From assembly GCF_019428685.1 (NCBI RefSeq), contig NZ_CP080096.1, positions 2,728,001-2,792,000 of the forward strand: 64,000 bases of DNA, read 5' to 3'. The DNA is from Paraburkholderia edwinii (GTDB lineage Bacteria; Pseudomonadota; Gammaproteobacteria; Burkholderiales; Burkholderiaceae). The translations under genes were made by a program, and so were the position numbers. A model generated the notes under the pieces. The model had not been told where the DNA came from. It made no database searches and saw nothing but the letters and a program-made list of their open reading frames with translations. Positions within the stretch are counted from its first letter, which is position 1. Every line of letters starts with the position of its first letter. Below, in pieces: positions 35,969-46,346 of the stretch.

Positions 35969-38900
35969 TCACCAGTAATACCCGACACCCGCGCCCATCG
36001 ACACACCCGCGGAACTCACGCCGGCGCCCGCCTTGATCTTCAGGTTCTTCGTGATACGCGCGTTCACGCCTAACGCCGTTGCGCCATAACCGTGGTAAGT
36101 CGCTGCGCCGATACCGATCGCCAGCGTCTTGCCCGGATCGACTTCCGGAATCATCGTCAGCGCAACGGCCGCGGCAATACCTGAATAGGCGTTGCGCGCC
36201 ACGCTATTGACGCTCGACTGCACACCGCGCAGCTGGTTCATGGTGACCGCGTCGGTGCCGTTGATGCCGGGGGCGACGTTGGTGATCCGGCGTTCGTTGT
36301 TCGGCGAACCGACCGACACCGTGTTTTCCTCGTTGGCGATCGAGCCTGCGCCGAGCGCGACCGAGTTCGGGGCGGTGGCCGACGAGTTCGCGCCCACTGC
36401 CGTCGCGCTTTGTGCGGATGCCGACGAACTCGCGCCGAGTGCGGTGCTGCTCTCCGCCGACGCCGATACGTGCCAGCCGAGCGCCGTCGCGTTCGATTGC
36501 GATGCCGTGGCGCCCGCACCGACGGCGCTTGCGTTGGTGGCGGTTGCTGCTGAGCCCGTGCCCAGGCCGGTGCCGCCGTCCGCGGTGGACGTGTTGCCGC
36601 CGCCAGTGCTCATCGATGCCACGGCCTGCGACAGCGAACCCACATTGCTGTCGGTGGTGCTCAGGCCTGTCGACAGCGAGGCGACATTGCTGTTGGTCGT
36701 CGATAACCCCGTCGACAGGGAATCGACGCCGCTTTGCGCCGTGCTCACCGCGCTCGACGTCGAAGTCGACAGCGAACCCACCGCGCTGGCGGTCGTCGAT
36801 ATGCTGGTCGATAGCGCATTTACACTGCTTTGCGTGGTGCCGATGGTGGTCGAGGTGGACGTCGACAGCGAGGCGACGGTGCTGTTCGTGGTCGACAAGG
36901 CGCTCGATACCGCCGTCGACAGCGACGTCAGCTGGCCGAAGTTCACCGCGTCGTTCACGTTTACACCGGCCGCGACGTTGGCGAGACGCACGGGTAACGT
37001 TGTGCCAACGCCGCCGAGCGTGACCTGCGTGTGCGTCGTGTCGTCGTACTGCACGGCCAGATTCGACAGCGTGCTGAGCGAAGTCGAGAGCGTCGATACG
37101 TTGCTATCGGTGGTCGACAGACCCGTCGACAGCGATGCAACGTTGCTGCCGGTCGTCGACTGCGCGGTCGACAGCGAATCGATGCCGCTTTGCGCCGTGC
37201 TGATGCCGCTGGCAACGGTGCCCGACAGTGCGGTCGACAGCGAGCTGATGCCCGTCGAGGTCGACGTGGACAGCGTGGTCAGCTGACTGACGTTCACCGC
37301 ATCAGTAGGATTCACGCCTGCCGCGACGTTGGTCAGCGTGACGGGCGCGGGGGCACCTACGCCGCCGAGCGTGACCTTCGTGTGCGACGCGTCGTCGTAT
37401 TGCACGGCGGCATTGGACAGCGTGCTCAGTGCGGTTGAGGTCGAATTCGACAGCGCCGTGACATTGCTGTTCGTGGTCGACAGGCCGGTGGACAACGAGG
37501 TCACACCGCTTTGCGCCGTGCTGATGCCGGTTGAGGTGGACGTCGATAACGTAGCCAGATTGCTGTCGGTCGTCGAGAGGCCCGTGGACAGCGACGCGAC
37601 GTTGCTGTTGGTCGACGAGAGCGCCGTCGACAGCGAATCCACCCCGCTTTGCGCGGTGCTGATGCCGCTGGCAGCCGTTTGCGTCAGTGCAGTCGATAGC
37701 GAAGTGATGCCGGTCGAAGTCGATATCGACAGCGTCGTCAGTTGACTCATGTTCACCGCGTCGGTCGGGTTCACGCCCGCCGCGACGTTGGTAAGCGTGA
37801 CCGGTGGCGCACCCGTGCCGCCGAGCGTGACCTGCGCATGCGTTGTGTCGTCATACTGAACCGCATTTGCCACACCTGTGGACAGCGAACCGAGCGCGGT
37901 CGACGTCGAAGTCGACAGTGCCGTGACAGTGCTGTTCGTGGTCGACAGACCCGTGGACAGCGACGCGACGTTGCTGTCGGTCGTCGATTGCGCGGTCGAC
38001 AGCGAATCGATGCCGCTTTGCGTGGTGCTGATGCCGCTAGCGACCGTCCCCGACAGCGCGGTCGACAGCGAGGTGATACCCGTCGAGGTCGACGTGGACA
38101 GCGTGGTCAGCTGGCCGACGTTTACCGCATCGGTCGGGTTCACGCCGGCTGCGACGTTCGTCAGCGTGACCGGCGCAGTGGCGCCCGCGCCGAGCGTAAC
38201 CTTCGTGTGGCTGGCGTTGTCGTACTGAACCGCGGCGCTCGACAACGTGCTCAATGCGGTCGAGGTTGAATTCGACAGCGCCGTGACATTGCTGTTCGTC
38301 GTCGACAGGCCGGTGGACAGCGAGGTCACGCCGCTTTGTGCCGTGCTGATACCCGTCGATGCCGACGTCGACAGCACGGCGAGATTGCTGTTGGTGGTCG
38401 ACAGCCCCGTCGACAGTGAGGCGACGTTGCTGCCGGTCGAGGACAGTGCCGCGGACAGCGATCCGATGCCGCTTGCCACCGATTGCGTGAGCGCCGTCGA
38501 CAGCGAACTGATACCGGTTGAGCTCGACGTGGACAGCGTGGTCAACTGGCCCATGTTCACCGCATCGGTCGGATTCACGCCGGCCGCGACGTTCGTCAGC
38601 GTGACCGGCGCAGTGGCGCCCGCGCCCAGCGTAACCTTCGTGTGGCTGGTGTCGTCGTACTGAACGGCGTTTGCCACGCCGGTCGACAGAGAATTGATCG
38701 CGGCTAAGATTGCCGTGGAAAGTGTCGCCAGGTTGCCGGTTGCAGCCGACACCGAGCTCGACAGCACAGCCACATTGCTCGTGTTGGTCGACAGCCCCGT
38801 GGTCAGCGCATTCACGCCGGCCTGCGCCGTGCTGATGCCGGTCGATGCCGAGGTCGACAGCGTCGCCACGCCGGAATTCGTGGTGGAAAGACCCGTCGAC

Positions 38901-39934
38901 AATGACGCAGCGGCGGTCGATGCCGTCGTCGACAGCGTGCTCAACTGACTGAAGTTCACCGCATCGGTCGCGTTCACGCCCGCTGCGACGTTCGTCAGCG
39001 TGACGGGCGCGGTGGCGCCGGCGCCCAGCGTGACCTTCGTGTGGCCGGCGTTGTCGTACTGCACCGCGTTGGCCACGCCGGTCGACAGCGAACCGATCGC
39101 CGTCGACGTCGAATTCGACAGCGTCGTGACAGTGCTGTTCGTGGTCGACAGGCCCGTGCCCAGCACGCCCACATTGCTGTTCGTCGTCGACAGCGCCGTG
39201 TTCAGCGCGTTCACACCGCTTTGCGCGGTGCTGATGCCGGTCGATGTCGAGGTCGACAGCACGGCAACGCTGCTGTTCATCGTCGACAGGCCCGTGGACA
39301 GCGAGTTGACTCCGCTTTGCGCCGTGCTGATGCCCGTCGATGTCGAAGCCGACAGCACTGCCACATTGCTATTGGTGGTCGATGCCGCGGTAGACAATGA
39401 ACTCATGCTGGTCGACGTGGCCGTCGACAACGTGAAGAGCTGGGATCCATTTATCGCGTCTGTGCTGCTTGCGGACACCGCGCCCGCAACCAGGCCGGTG
39501 ATATTTGTGGCAGTCACGACACCGAGCATCGAAATTCCACCGGCACCCGTCAACAGAAGCGATCCGTTGTCAAATCCTTGTATGCTGGCCTGCGGCGCGG
39601 TTCCGGTCGCACCATTGCCGAGAATGAAATCCCTGTTCGCGAGGCAACCTGCAACAACCCCAGTGGTGCTGTTTGAGACCCACCCTGAACCGCTTGTACC
39701 GGTGCCTCCTGGACATAACTGCAAAACGCCCCCAGCCTGCGCCGTGGACGAAACACCCAACACACCTGCAACAGCGAAAGCGATCGCCGACAGACAACCG
39801 AGCGTCCTGCGCCTTTCAAGGCGTGCACGGCCAGAGCCTGCCTCCCCTCCCTTGCCCTGCCCCCGCACATCCTCTGCGACGACCGCAATCTTCCCGGTTC
39901 GGCGGTTCACCACCAGACGATAGACTTTATTCAT
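35969..39934 (-). CDS. Trimeric autotransporter adhesin 1 (YadA/BpaA-like)
   Basis: 1321 residues from ATG 39934 ([15 protein letters not shown]). An extended signal peptide region (ESPR) runs to about residue 68, cleaved at STAQA. A very long stalk is built of Ser/Thr-rich heptad-like text ([18 protein letters not shown]), interrupted by six copies of a block that starts VQYDD, passes HTKVTLG and [12 protein letters not shown], and ends in a DAVNxxQL neck motif. Near the C-terminus is a YadA-like head ([20 protein letters not shown]), a neck ([13 protein letters not shown]), then the four-strand anchor ending GAGVGYYW. It forms a trimeric surface fibre. Shares about 1.39 kb of identical DNA with adhesin 2. 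Confidence 0.93.
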   Translation of the reverse strand: MNKVYRLVVNRRTGKIAVVAEDVRGQGKGGEAGSGRARLERRRTLGCLSAIAFAVAGVLGVSSTAQAGGVLQLCPGGTGTSGSGWVSNSTTGVVAGCLANRDFILGNGATGTAPQASIQGFDNGSLLLTGAGGISMLGVVTATNITGLVAGAVSASSTDAINGSQLFTLSTATSTSMSSLSTAASTTNSNVAVLSASTSTGISTAQSGVNSLSTGLSTMNSSVAVLSTSTSTGISTAQSGVNALNTALSTTNSNVGVLGTGLSTTNSTVTTLSNSTSTAIGSLSTGVANAVQYDNAGHTKVTLGAGATAPVTLTNVAAGVNATDAVNFSQLSTLSTTASTAAASLSTGLSTTNSGVATLSTSASTGISTAQAGVNALTTGLSTNTSNVAVLSSSVSAATGNLATLSTAILAAINSLSTGVANAVQYDDTSHTKVTLGAGATAPVTLTNVAAGVNPTDAVNMGQLTTLSTSSSTGISSLSTALTQSVASGIGSLSAALSSTGSNVASLSTGLSTTNSNLAVLSTSASTGISTAQSGVTSLSTGLSTTNSNVTALSNSTSTALSTLSSAAVQYDNASHTKVTLGAGATAPVTLTNVAAGVNPTDAVNVGQLTTLSTSTSTGITSLSTALSGTVASGISTTQSGIDSLSTAQSTTDSNVASLSTGLSTTNSTVTALSTSTSTALGSLSTGVANAVQYDDTTHAQVTLGGTGAPPVTLTNVAAGVNPTDAVNMSQLTTLSISTSTGITSLSTALTQTAASGISTAQSGVDSLSTALSSTNSNVASLSTGLSTTDSNLATLSTSTSTGISTAQSGVTSLSTGLSTTNSNVTALSNSTSTALSTLSNAAVQYDDASHTKVTLGGVGAPAPVTLTNVAAGVNPTDAVNVSQLTTLSTSTSTGISSLSTALSGTVASGISTAQSGIDSLSTAQSTTGSNVASLSTGLSTTDSNVSTLSTSLSTLSNLAVQYDDTTHTQVTLGGVGTTLPVRLANVAAGVNVNDAVNFGQLTSLSTAVSSALSTTNSTVASLSTSTSTTIGTTQSSVNALSTSISTTASAVGSLSTSTSSAVSTAQSGVDSLSTGLSTTNSNVASLSTGLSTTDSNVGSLSQAVASMSTGGGNTSTADGGTGLGTGSAATATNASAVGAGATASQSNATALGWHVSASAESSTALGASSSASAQSATAVGANSSATAPNSVALGAGSIANEENTVSVGSPNNERRITNVAPGINGTDAVTMNQLRGVQSSVNSVARNAYSGIAAAVALTMIPEVDPGKTLAIGIGAATYHGYGATALGVNARITKNLKIKAGAGVSSAGVSMGAGVGYYW
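37812..39205. repeat. 1.39-kb tract identical to 41919-43312
   Basis: Read line by line, the DNA of adhesin 1 from 37812 to 39205 equals that of adhesin 2 shifted by 4107 bp, with no difference seen. Mismatches start at once on both sides (37811 and 39206). Flanking adhesin DNA is homologous but diverged. Confidence 0.88.
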
Positions 39935-39947
39935 TTTATTGGTTTTC

Positions 39948-40034
39948 CTTATCGATTCGGCCGTCGCCGCCTTTGACCAGAAATACTTTGTCGATTGCCG
40001 GCGAACGCCTGAGCAGCATCTACATGAAGAAGCT
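39948..40034 (-). pseudogene. Relic of a DUF2827 gene between the adhesin genes
   Basis: The minus strand reads FFM, stop, [20 protein letters not shown], then RID, matching paralogue 3 ([27 protein letters not shown]) at about residues 31-64. The DNA is close to 35738-35812. Nothing else of the gene remains, and the relic ends a few bases before the adhesin 1 start codon, so it now forms that gene's 5' leader. Confidence 0.82.
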
Positions 40035-40049
40035 GGCCGGTAACGCAGT

Positions 40050-40075
40050 AAAGAAATGCGCCCGCACGGGCGCAT
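40050..40075 (-). terminator. Rho-independent terminator after adhesin 2
   Basis: Perfect 9-bp stem ATGCGCCCG / CGGGCGCAT with a two-base centre (a tetraloop if the last pair opens), starting seven bases after the adhesin 2 stop and followed on the minus strand by TTCTTTAC. Outer complementary bases (TAACGC at 40041 and GCGTTA at 40079) could extend it. It should limit read-through into adhesin 1. Confidence 0.65.
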
Positions 40076-40081
40076 CCCGCG

Positions 40082-43000
40082 TTACCACTGGTATCCGACA
40101 CCCGCACCCATCGCGACGCCCGCTGAGCTCACACCCACGCCCGCCTTGATCTTCACGTTCTGCGTGATGCGCGCATTCATGCCGAACGCGGTTGCGCCAT
40201 AACCCTGGTAAGTGCCCGTGCCGATACCGATCGCCAGTGTCTTGCCCGGATCGACTTCCGGAATCATCGTCAGCGCAGTGGCAGCGGCAACACCGGAATA
40301 CGCGTCGCGCGCCACGCTGTTGATGCTCGACTGCACGCCCTGCAACTGGTTCATGTTCACCGCGTCGGTGCCGTTGATGCCCGGTGCGACGTTGGTGATC
40401 CGGCGTTCGTTGTTCAGCGAGCCGACCGACACCGTGTTCTCCTCGTTGGCGACCGAGCCTGCGCCGAGCGCGACCGAGTTCGGGGCGGTGGCCGACGAAT
40501 TTGCTCCCACTGCGGTGGCGCTTTGCGCGGATGCCGATGAGCTTGCGCCGAGCGCGGTGCTGCTGTCCGCCGACGCCGACGCGTGCCAGCCGAGCGCTGT
40601 TGCGTTCGATTGCGATGCCGTGGCGCCCGCGCCGACCGCGGTCGCGTTGGTGGCGGTGGCCGCCGAGCCTGTGCCGAGGCCGGTGCCGCCGTCCGCCGTC
40701 GACGTGTTGCCGCCGCCGCTGCCCATCGTCGAGATCGCCTGCGACAGCGCGCTTACATTGCTGTCCGTGGTGCTAAGGCCTGTGGACAGCGAGGCAACAT
40801 TGCTGTTGGTCGTCGACAGCCCCGTCGACAGGGAATCGACACCGCTTTGCGCCGTGCTCACCGCACTCGACGTCGAGGTCGACAGCGAACCCACCGCGCT
40901 GGCGGTCGTCGATATGCTGGTCGAGAGCGCATTCACGCTGCTCGCTGTGGTGCCGATCGTCGTCGAGGTCGAGGTGGACAGCGACGCCACCGTGCTGTTG
41001 GTGGTCGACAGTGCGCTCGATACCGCCGTCGACAGCGACGTCAGCTGGCCGAAATTCACCGCGTCGTTCACGTTCACGCCGTCCGCGACGTTGGCGAGAC
41101 GCACCGGTGCCGCACCGATGCCACCGAGCGTGACCTGCGTGTGCGTCGCATCGTCGTACTGCACTGCGTTGCTCGACAGCGTACTGAGCGAAGTGGAAAG
41201 CACGGAGACGTTGCTGTCGGTGGTCGACAGACCCGTCGACAGCGAGGCGACGCTGCTGTCGGTCGTCGACTGCGCGGTCGACAGCGAATCGATGCTGCTT
41301 TGTGCCGTGCTGATGCCGCTGGCAACGGTCCCCGACAGAGCGGTCGACAGCGAGCTGATGCCGGTCGAGGTCGAGGTGGACAGCGTGGTCAACTGGCTGA
41401 AGTTCACCGCATCGGTTGGGTTCACGCCGGCCGCGACGTTGGTCAGCGTGACCGGCGCCGCACCTACGCCGCCGAGCGTGACCTTCGTGTGCGTCGTGTC
41501 GTCGTACTGAACCGCGGCGCTCGACAACGTGCTCAGTGCGGTTGAGGTCGACGTCGACAGCGTCGTGACATTGCTGTTCGTCGTCGACAGGCCCGTCGAC
41601 AACGAGGTCACGCCACTTTGCGCGGTACTGATGCCGGTCGAAGCGGACGTCGACAATACGGCGAGGTTGCTATCGGTCGTCGACAACCCCGTCGACAGCG
41701 ACGCGACATTGCTATCGGTCGTCGACTGCGCGGTCGACAGCGAATCGATGCCGCTTTGCGCCGTGCTGATGCCGCTGGCAACGGTTCCCGACAGCGCGGT
41801 CGACAGCGAGCTGATGCCCGTCGAGGTCGAGGTGGACAGCGTGGTCAGCTGGCCGAAGTTCACCGCATCGGTCGGGTTCACACCGCCCGCGACGTTCGTC
41901 AGCGTGACTGGCGGCGCGCCCGTGCCGCCGAGCGTGACCTGCGCATGCGTTGTGTCGTCATACTGAACCGCATTTGCCACACCTGTGGACAGCGAACCGA
42001 GCGCGGTCGACGTCGAAGTCGACAGTGCCGTGACAGTGCTGTTCGTGGTCGACAGACCCGTGGACAGCGACGCGACGTTGCTGTCGGTCGTCGATTGCGC
42101 GGTCGACAGCGAATCGATGCCGCTTTGCGTGGTGCTGATGCCGCTAGCGACCGTCCCCGACAGCGCGGTCGACAGCGAGGTGATACCCGTCGAGGTCGAC
42201 GTGGACAGCGTGGTCAGCTGGCCGACGTTTACCGCATCGGTCGGGTTCACGCCGGCTGCGACGTTCGTCAGCGTGACCGGCGCAGTGGCGCCCGCGCCGA
42301 GCGTAACCTTCGTGTGGCTGGCGTTGTCGTACTGAACCGCGGCGCTCGACAACGTGCTCAATGCGGTCGAGGTTGAATTCGACAGCGCCGTGACATTGCT
42401 GTTCGTCGTCGACAGGCCGGTGGACAGCGAGGTCACGCCGCTTTGTGCCGTGCTGATACCCGTCGATGCCGACGTCGACAGCACGGCGAGATTGCTGTTG
42501 GTGGTCGACAGCCCCGTCGACAGTGAGGCGACGTTGCTGCCGGTCGAGGACAGTGCCGCGGACAGCGATCCGATGCCGCTTGCCACCGATTGCGTGAGCG
42601 CCGTCGACAGCGAACTGATACCGGTTGAGCTCGACGTGGACAGCGTGGTCAACTGGCCCATGTTCACCGCATCGGTCGGATTCACGCCGGCCGCGACGTT
42701 CGTCAGCGTGACCGGCGCAGTGGCGCCCGCGCCCAGCGTAACCTTCGTGTGGCTGGTGTCGTCGTACTGAACGGCGTTTGCCACGCCGGTCGACAGAGAA
42801 TTGATCGCGGCTAAGATTGCCGTGGAAAGTGTCGCCAGGTTGCCGGTTGCAGCCGACACCGAGCTCGACAGCACAGCCACATTGCTCGTGTTGGTCGACA
42901 GCCCCGTGGTCAGCGCATTCACGCCGGCCTGCGCCGTGCTGATGCCGGTCGATGCCGAGGTCGACAGCGTCGCCACGCCGGAATTCGTGGTGGAAAGACC

Positions 43001-44074
43001 CGTCGACAATGACGCAGCGGCGGTCGATGCCGTCGTCGACAGCGTGCTCAACTGACTGAAGTTCACCGCATCGGTCGCGTTCACGCCCGCTGCGACGTTC
43101 GTCAGCGTGACGGGCGCGGTGGCGCCGGCGCCCAGCGTGACCTTCGTGTGGCCGGCGTTGTCGTACTGCACCGCGTTGGCCACGCCGGTCGACAGCGAAC
43201 CGATCGCCGTCGACGTCGAATTCGACAGCGTCGTGACAGTGCTGTTCGTGGTCGACAGGCCCGTGCCCAGCACGCCCACATTGCTGTTCGTCGTCGACAG
43301 CGCCGTGTTCAGTGCGTTCACGCCGCTTTGCGCGGTGCTGATGCCGCTCGATGTCGAGGTCGACAGCACGGCCACGCTGCTGTTCGTCGTCGACAGGCCC
43401 GTGGACAGCGAGTTGACTCCGCTTTGCGCCGTACTGATGCCCGTCGACGTCGAAGTCGACAGCACCGCCACATTGCTATTGGTGGTCGATGCCGCGGTAG
43501 ACAGTGAGCTCATGCTGGTCGACGTGGACGTCGACAAGGTGAAGAGCTGCGCTCCGTTTATCGCGTCTTTGCTCGTTGCGGACACCGCGCCCGCAGCCAG
43601 GCCGGTGATATTTGTGGCCGTCACGACACCGGTCATCGTAATTCCGGCAGTGCCCACCAGCTCGAGCAAACCGGTGCTGTATCCCGTTACACGCGCCGTC
43701 ACGTTCGGGAATGCATTGTTTCCGGTGGTACTTCCGGTATTGTTGAGCGAGAAAACAACGTTGGCGGGGACGGGGGTGCCGCAATCTAGAGCAGATCCAG
43801 CTGCGGCGCTGCCTGAGCCCCACGACGTACCGGCTGTACTGCCGCCTCCTGCACATAGATACAAGCCGCCCCCAGCCTGCGCCGTGGACGAGACGCCTAG
43901 CACACCCGCAACAGCGAAAGCGATCGCCGACAGACAGCCGAGCGCCCTGCGGCTTTCAAGGCGCACGCCATCTGAGCCTGCCTCGCCCCCGTTTCCCTGC
44001 CCCCGCACATCCTCTGCGACGACCGCAATCTTCCCGGTTCGGCGATCAGCCACCAGCCGATAGACTTTATTCAT
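40082..44074 (-). CDS. Trimeric autotransporter adhesin 2 (YadA/BpaA-like)
   Basis: 1330 residues from ATG 44074. Same plan as adhesin 1: ESPR signal ([15 protein letters not shown] to STAQA), a short unique N-terminal region (about 70-165, with [15 protein letters not shown] and a predicted beta-rich part), Ser/Thr-rich stalk with six VQYD...DAVNxxQL blocks, YadA-like head near the C-terminus ([20 protein letters not shown]), neck, and beta-barrel anchor ending GAGVGYQW. The N-terminal unique parts of the two adhesins differ most, which would give the fibres different tips. First adhesin gene of the locus, 164 bp after the EAL gene; an AT-rich stretch (44145-44185) in that gap may hold its promoter. 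Confidence 0.93.
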   Translation of the reverse strand: MNKVYRLVADRRTGKIAVVAEDVRGQGNGGEAGSDGVRLESRRALGCLSAIAFAVAGVLGVSSTAQAGGGLYLCAGGGSTAGTSWGSGSAAAGSALDCGTPVPANVVFSLNNTGSTTGNNAFPNVTARVTGYSTGLLELVGTAGITMTGVVTATNITGLAAGAVSATSKDAINGAQLFTLSTSTSTSMSSLSTAASTTNSNVAVLSTSTSTGISTAQSGVNSLSTGLSTTNSSVAVLSTSTSSGISTAQSGVNALNTALSTTNSNVGVLGTGLSTTNSTVTTLSNSTSTAIGSLSTGVANAVQYDNAGHTKVTLGAGATAPVTLTNVAAGVNATDAVNFSQLSTLSTTASTAAASLSTGLSTTNSGVATLSTSASTGISTAQAGVNALTTGLSTNTSNVAVLSSSVSAATGNLATLSTAILAAINSLSTGVANAVQYDDTSHTKVTLGAGATAPVTLTNVAAGVNPTDAVNMGQLTTLSTSSSTGISSLSTALTQSVASGIGSLSAALSSTGSNVASLSTGLSTTNSNLAVLSTSASTGISTAQSGVTSLSTGLSTTNSNVTALSNSTSTALSTLSSAAVQYDNASHTKVTLGAGATAPVTLTNVAAGVNPTDAVNVGQLTTLSTSTSTGITSLSTALSGTVASGISTTQSGIDSLSTAQSTTDSNVASLSTGLSTTNSTVTALSTSTSTALGSLSTGVANAVQYDDTTHAQVTLGGTGAPPVTLTNVAGGVNPTDAVNFGQLTTLSTSTSTGISSLSTALSGTVASGISTAQSGIDSLSTAQSTTDSNVASLSTGLSTTDSNLAVLSTSASTGISTAQSGVTSLSTGLSTTNSNVTTLSTSTSTALSTLSSAAVQYDDTTHTKVTLGGVGAAPVTLTNVAAGVNPTDAVNFSQLTTLSTSTSTGISSLSTALSGTVASGISTAQSSIDSLSTAQSTTDSSVASLSTGLSTTDSNVSVLSTSLSTLSSNAVQYDDATHTQVTLGGIGAAPVRLANVADGVNVNDAVNFGQLTSLSTAVSSALSTTNSTVASLSTSTSTTIGTTASSVNALSTSISTTASAVGSLSTSTSSAVSTAQSGVDSLSTGLSTTNSNVASLSTGLSTTDSNVSALSQAISTMGSGGGNTSTADGGTGLGTGSAATATNATAVGAGATASQSNATALGWHASASADSSTALGASSSASAQSATAVGANSSATAPNSVALGAGSVANEENTVSVGSLNNERRITNVAPGINGTDAVNMNQLQGVQSSINSVARDAYSGVAAATALTMIPEVDPGKTLAIGIGTGTYQGYGATAFGMNARITQNVKIKAGVGVSSAGVAMGAGVGYQW
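41919..43312. repeat. 1.39-kb tract identical to 37812-39205
   Basis: Partner copy, within adhesin 2, of the identical tract. It encodes stalk blocks one to four of the six VQYD-type repeats (counted from the N-terminus), so the identity covers fibre shaft rather than tip or anchor. Confidence 0.88.
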
Positions 44075-44238
44075 TTTCCTTCTCTCCAAGGCAGTTCGCC
44101 ACGGCGCTTCCCAGCCCGTGCAAACGGAATCACCAGCAGCTTCTGGCGATCCCTATTTTTATTTCTATTCCTAACTATATTAAGTACTCGATCACCGACG
44201 ATCGACGCACACATTCCCACCGACATCAGACCCGCGAC

Positions 44239-45498
44239 TTACCCTGCTACCGCTCCATCCCCAAACGAACACACGATCAATTCCCCATGCATGCGCCCGA
44301 ACGCCGCAATACACCTGAGCAACCGCACTGACCGCTCCGGATGCTCTTTCCCTTGCCGCATCACCCCGGCCATCTCATCGCGCAACGACGCCGCGATCGC
44401 TGACCGCTTGCCATACACGCTGCTGGTCAGCCCGGTCACATAAGCGAGCTTCGCGAAGCTGCGCAGCTTGCAGCACACCATCGGCTCGACGACCGCGTCA
44501 GCGTTCCGCTCGAATAGCTTGACGGCCCACTCGACCGCCGCGCCTGTCATCGGCAACGAGGCGTCGTGCGCCATCTCCGTCTCCAGGATCAGATCAGTGA
44601 GTTGCGCAAGCGGCATGAGGCTGATTTCATGGCCCGGCAGGCCCGCCGAATCGCATGTGCCGGCATCGCACATCGGCTCGCGCGGCTCATGCTGCACGTA
44701 CGCCGCAACGCTATGCGGCTCGCCGATATAGAACCCCTGCACACAATCGACGCCCGCATCGCGCGCCACCTCGATCGCTTGCGCGCTCTCGATCCCCTCG
44801 AGCACGACGTACGGCGCGATATCTCGGGCGAGCAGGACAAGCCTCTCAAGCTCATCATTGCGCGCGCCCCGATCGTCACTGCCCGCCAGCAATTCGCCGG
44901 CGATCTTCACAATGTCCGCCGAACCGATTTGCGAGCCCGTCTCGATACCGCAACCGGCTCCGAAGTCGTCGATCGCAACGCAGCAGCCAATCTTGCGCAA
45001 GCGCTTGACGAACGCGTGGCCAGCCGCATGGAGCGGCGCGGTCTCGGTGATCTCGATCACAAGCCGCCGCGCGACATCCGGCATCGCCGCGAGATCGAGG
45101 AACGTCGATTCCCACCACTCGTCTTCCACCGCGCTTTGCGCCGAAATATTCGCGCCCAGATGCACATTCGAATGCGTCTTCAGCAATTCGATGACGCGCG
45201 TCACCACATGGCGGTCGAGGCACTGCATCATGCCGAGCCGCTCGAGGCTCGGAATGAAATTCCCCGGACACTCGTGCGTTTGCCGATCTTCCCGCAGCAA
45301 ACGCACGAGGCATTCGAAGTACCGCACCTCTCCCAGGTCTCCCACGCTACACACCGGCTGACAGAACAGCTCGATTCGATCGCTTTCGATTGCGTCGATG
45401 ACCGTACCCGCGATTCGCATGTCACGGTCCAGATCCGCGCGAACCCGTGCATCCCATGACGCGGGTGATTCTTGTAATGGTTCGATCAAGTTGTTCAT
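44239..45498 (-). CDS. EAL domain protein (c-di-GMP phosphodiesterase-like)
   Basis: 419 residues from ATG 45498; the frame extends upstream without homology. The EAL fold is complete. The signature is ECL (YFECLVRLL); the Asn of ANISAQS, Glu of IEITET, Asp pair of IDDFGAG, Lys of DIVKI, Glu of VLEGIES and Gln of QGFYIG are all present, so most metal and catalytic residues survive. The change of Ala to Cys in EAL is mild, so activity is possible. A C-terminal helical region of about 140 residues resembles the HDOD-like part of YuxH-type proteins. Located between the regulatory genes and adhesin 2, it probably ties adhesin expression to c-di-GMP. Confidence 0.87.
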   Translation of the reverse strand: MNNLIEPLQESPASWDARVRADLDRDMRIAGTVIDAIESDRIELFCQPVCSVGDLGEVRYFECLVRLLREDRQTHECPGNFIPSLERLGMMQCLDRHVVTRVIELLKTHSNVHLGANISAQSAVEDEWWESTFLDLAAMPDVARRLVIEITETAPLHAAGHAFVKRLRKIGCCVAIDDFGAGCGIETGSQIGSADIVKIAGELLAGSDDRGARNDELERLVLLARDIAPYVVLEGIESAQAIEVARDAGVDCVQGFYIGEPHSVAAYVQHEPREPMCDAGTCDSAGLPGHEISLMPLAQLTDLILETEMAHDASLPMTGAAVEWAVKLFERNADAVVEPMVCCKLRSFAKLAYVTGLTSSVYGKRSAIAASLRDEMAGVMRQGKEHPERSVRLLRCIAAFGRMHGELIVCSFGDGAVAG

Positions 45499-45689
45499 GT
45501 CGTCGATTCCCCGATGTTCAATCTGGACTCCGCACCACTCATTCATCTGCGGAGTCGTTGTCGGAAGCATGAAACCTGGGGCCATCGATGTCCAGCTAAA
45601 CGCCACGGACTTCACCATCGTTGTGCTTCGTCAAGCGAGTGCCTGACGATTGTTAAGCCAAAGGCCGCACGAATTGACAATCTCCAGCA

Positions 45690-46295
45690 TCACTGTCGGA
45701 TCGGCTCGACCGAGATGAGCCGCGGCGCACCGCCCGGAATCGCGGCTGGATGCAATTTAACGCGCCAGTGCTGGTACCGGGCAAACGGCAGTTGCGCGAG
45801 CGCGCTCTTCACGAGGTAAGGCGCCGCGTGCTGCATCCCGGCCTCGCTGTCGCGGCTCGCCGCGCTGACCTTGTACACTTCGTCGCCGCTTGCCGGATCG
45901 AAGAAACGTAACGTCAGCGTGTGCCGCCACGCGCGGCCGAACCACACGAAACCTGCATCGCCCCCGCTTTGGCATACCCCGTCCAGGCAATCACCGGCGT
46001 CGACGCCGACGCTCGCCGGCCGCGTGTCATACGCGATCGACAACACGTACTGCGCGTTCCCCGCCCCCGTATCGACAAAGCCGTATCGGTTCAATTCACC
46101 GCGTACCAGATCCTCATAGCGCGCCTGATCCGCGTTCGCTCCCTGCACGGGCGAGCGCACGATTGCGTATCGAGGACCGAGTTGAAAATCACTCGCCGTT
46201 TGCGACGCGAGAACGTCGGTGTGCACGCCGGCGCAACCGGTGAGCATGCAAAGTCCCGCCGCTACGACTGCAAGGCCCATGAGCCGCTTTTTCAT
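45690..46295 (-). CDS. DUF4136 domain lipoprotein
   Basis: 201 residues. Signal peptide with lipobox LTGC (Cys21). The mature domain reads as DUF4136: DFQLGPRYAIVRSPVQGANA, VRGELNRYGFVDTGAGNAQY followed by VLSIAYD, and later TLTLRFFDPASGDEVYKVSA. An extra Cys pair (DCLDGVC) lies mid-domain. Probably an outer-membrane lipoprotein of unknown role. It follows the CHASE2 kinase gene by 51 bp and so belongs to the same unit; it may be part of the envelope-sensing module. Confidence 0.82.
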   Translation of the reverse strand: MKKRLMGLAVVAAGLCMLTGCAGVHTDVLASQTASDFQLGPRYAIVRSPVQGANADQARYEDLVRGELNRYGFVDTGAGNAQYVLSIAYDTRPASVGVDAGDCLDGVCQSGGDAGFVWFGRAWRHTLTLRFFDPASGDEVYKVSAASRDSEAGMQHAAPYLVKSALAQLPFARYQHWRVKLHPAAIPGGAPRLISVEPIRQ

Positions 46296-46346
46296 TTTCC
46301 CGTTCCTTCGACTGAACGCGGTCCAGTCATACCTTCAAAGAAAGAT

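Noticed and set aside
37812..43312. Short-period DNA repeats in the adhesin region as a CRISPR array
   Set aside because: The repeats keep a reading frame and encode stalk text; there is no constant repeat with unique spacers and no cas gene.
36192..44063. Long plus-strand open frames opposite the adhesin genes (for example 36192-37286, 40212-41510, 43107-44063), up to 432 codons
   Set aside because: They mirror the repetitive Ser/Thr codons of the adhesins on the other strand, give Val/Asp-rich periodic text without family resemblance, and have no ribosome sites.
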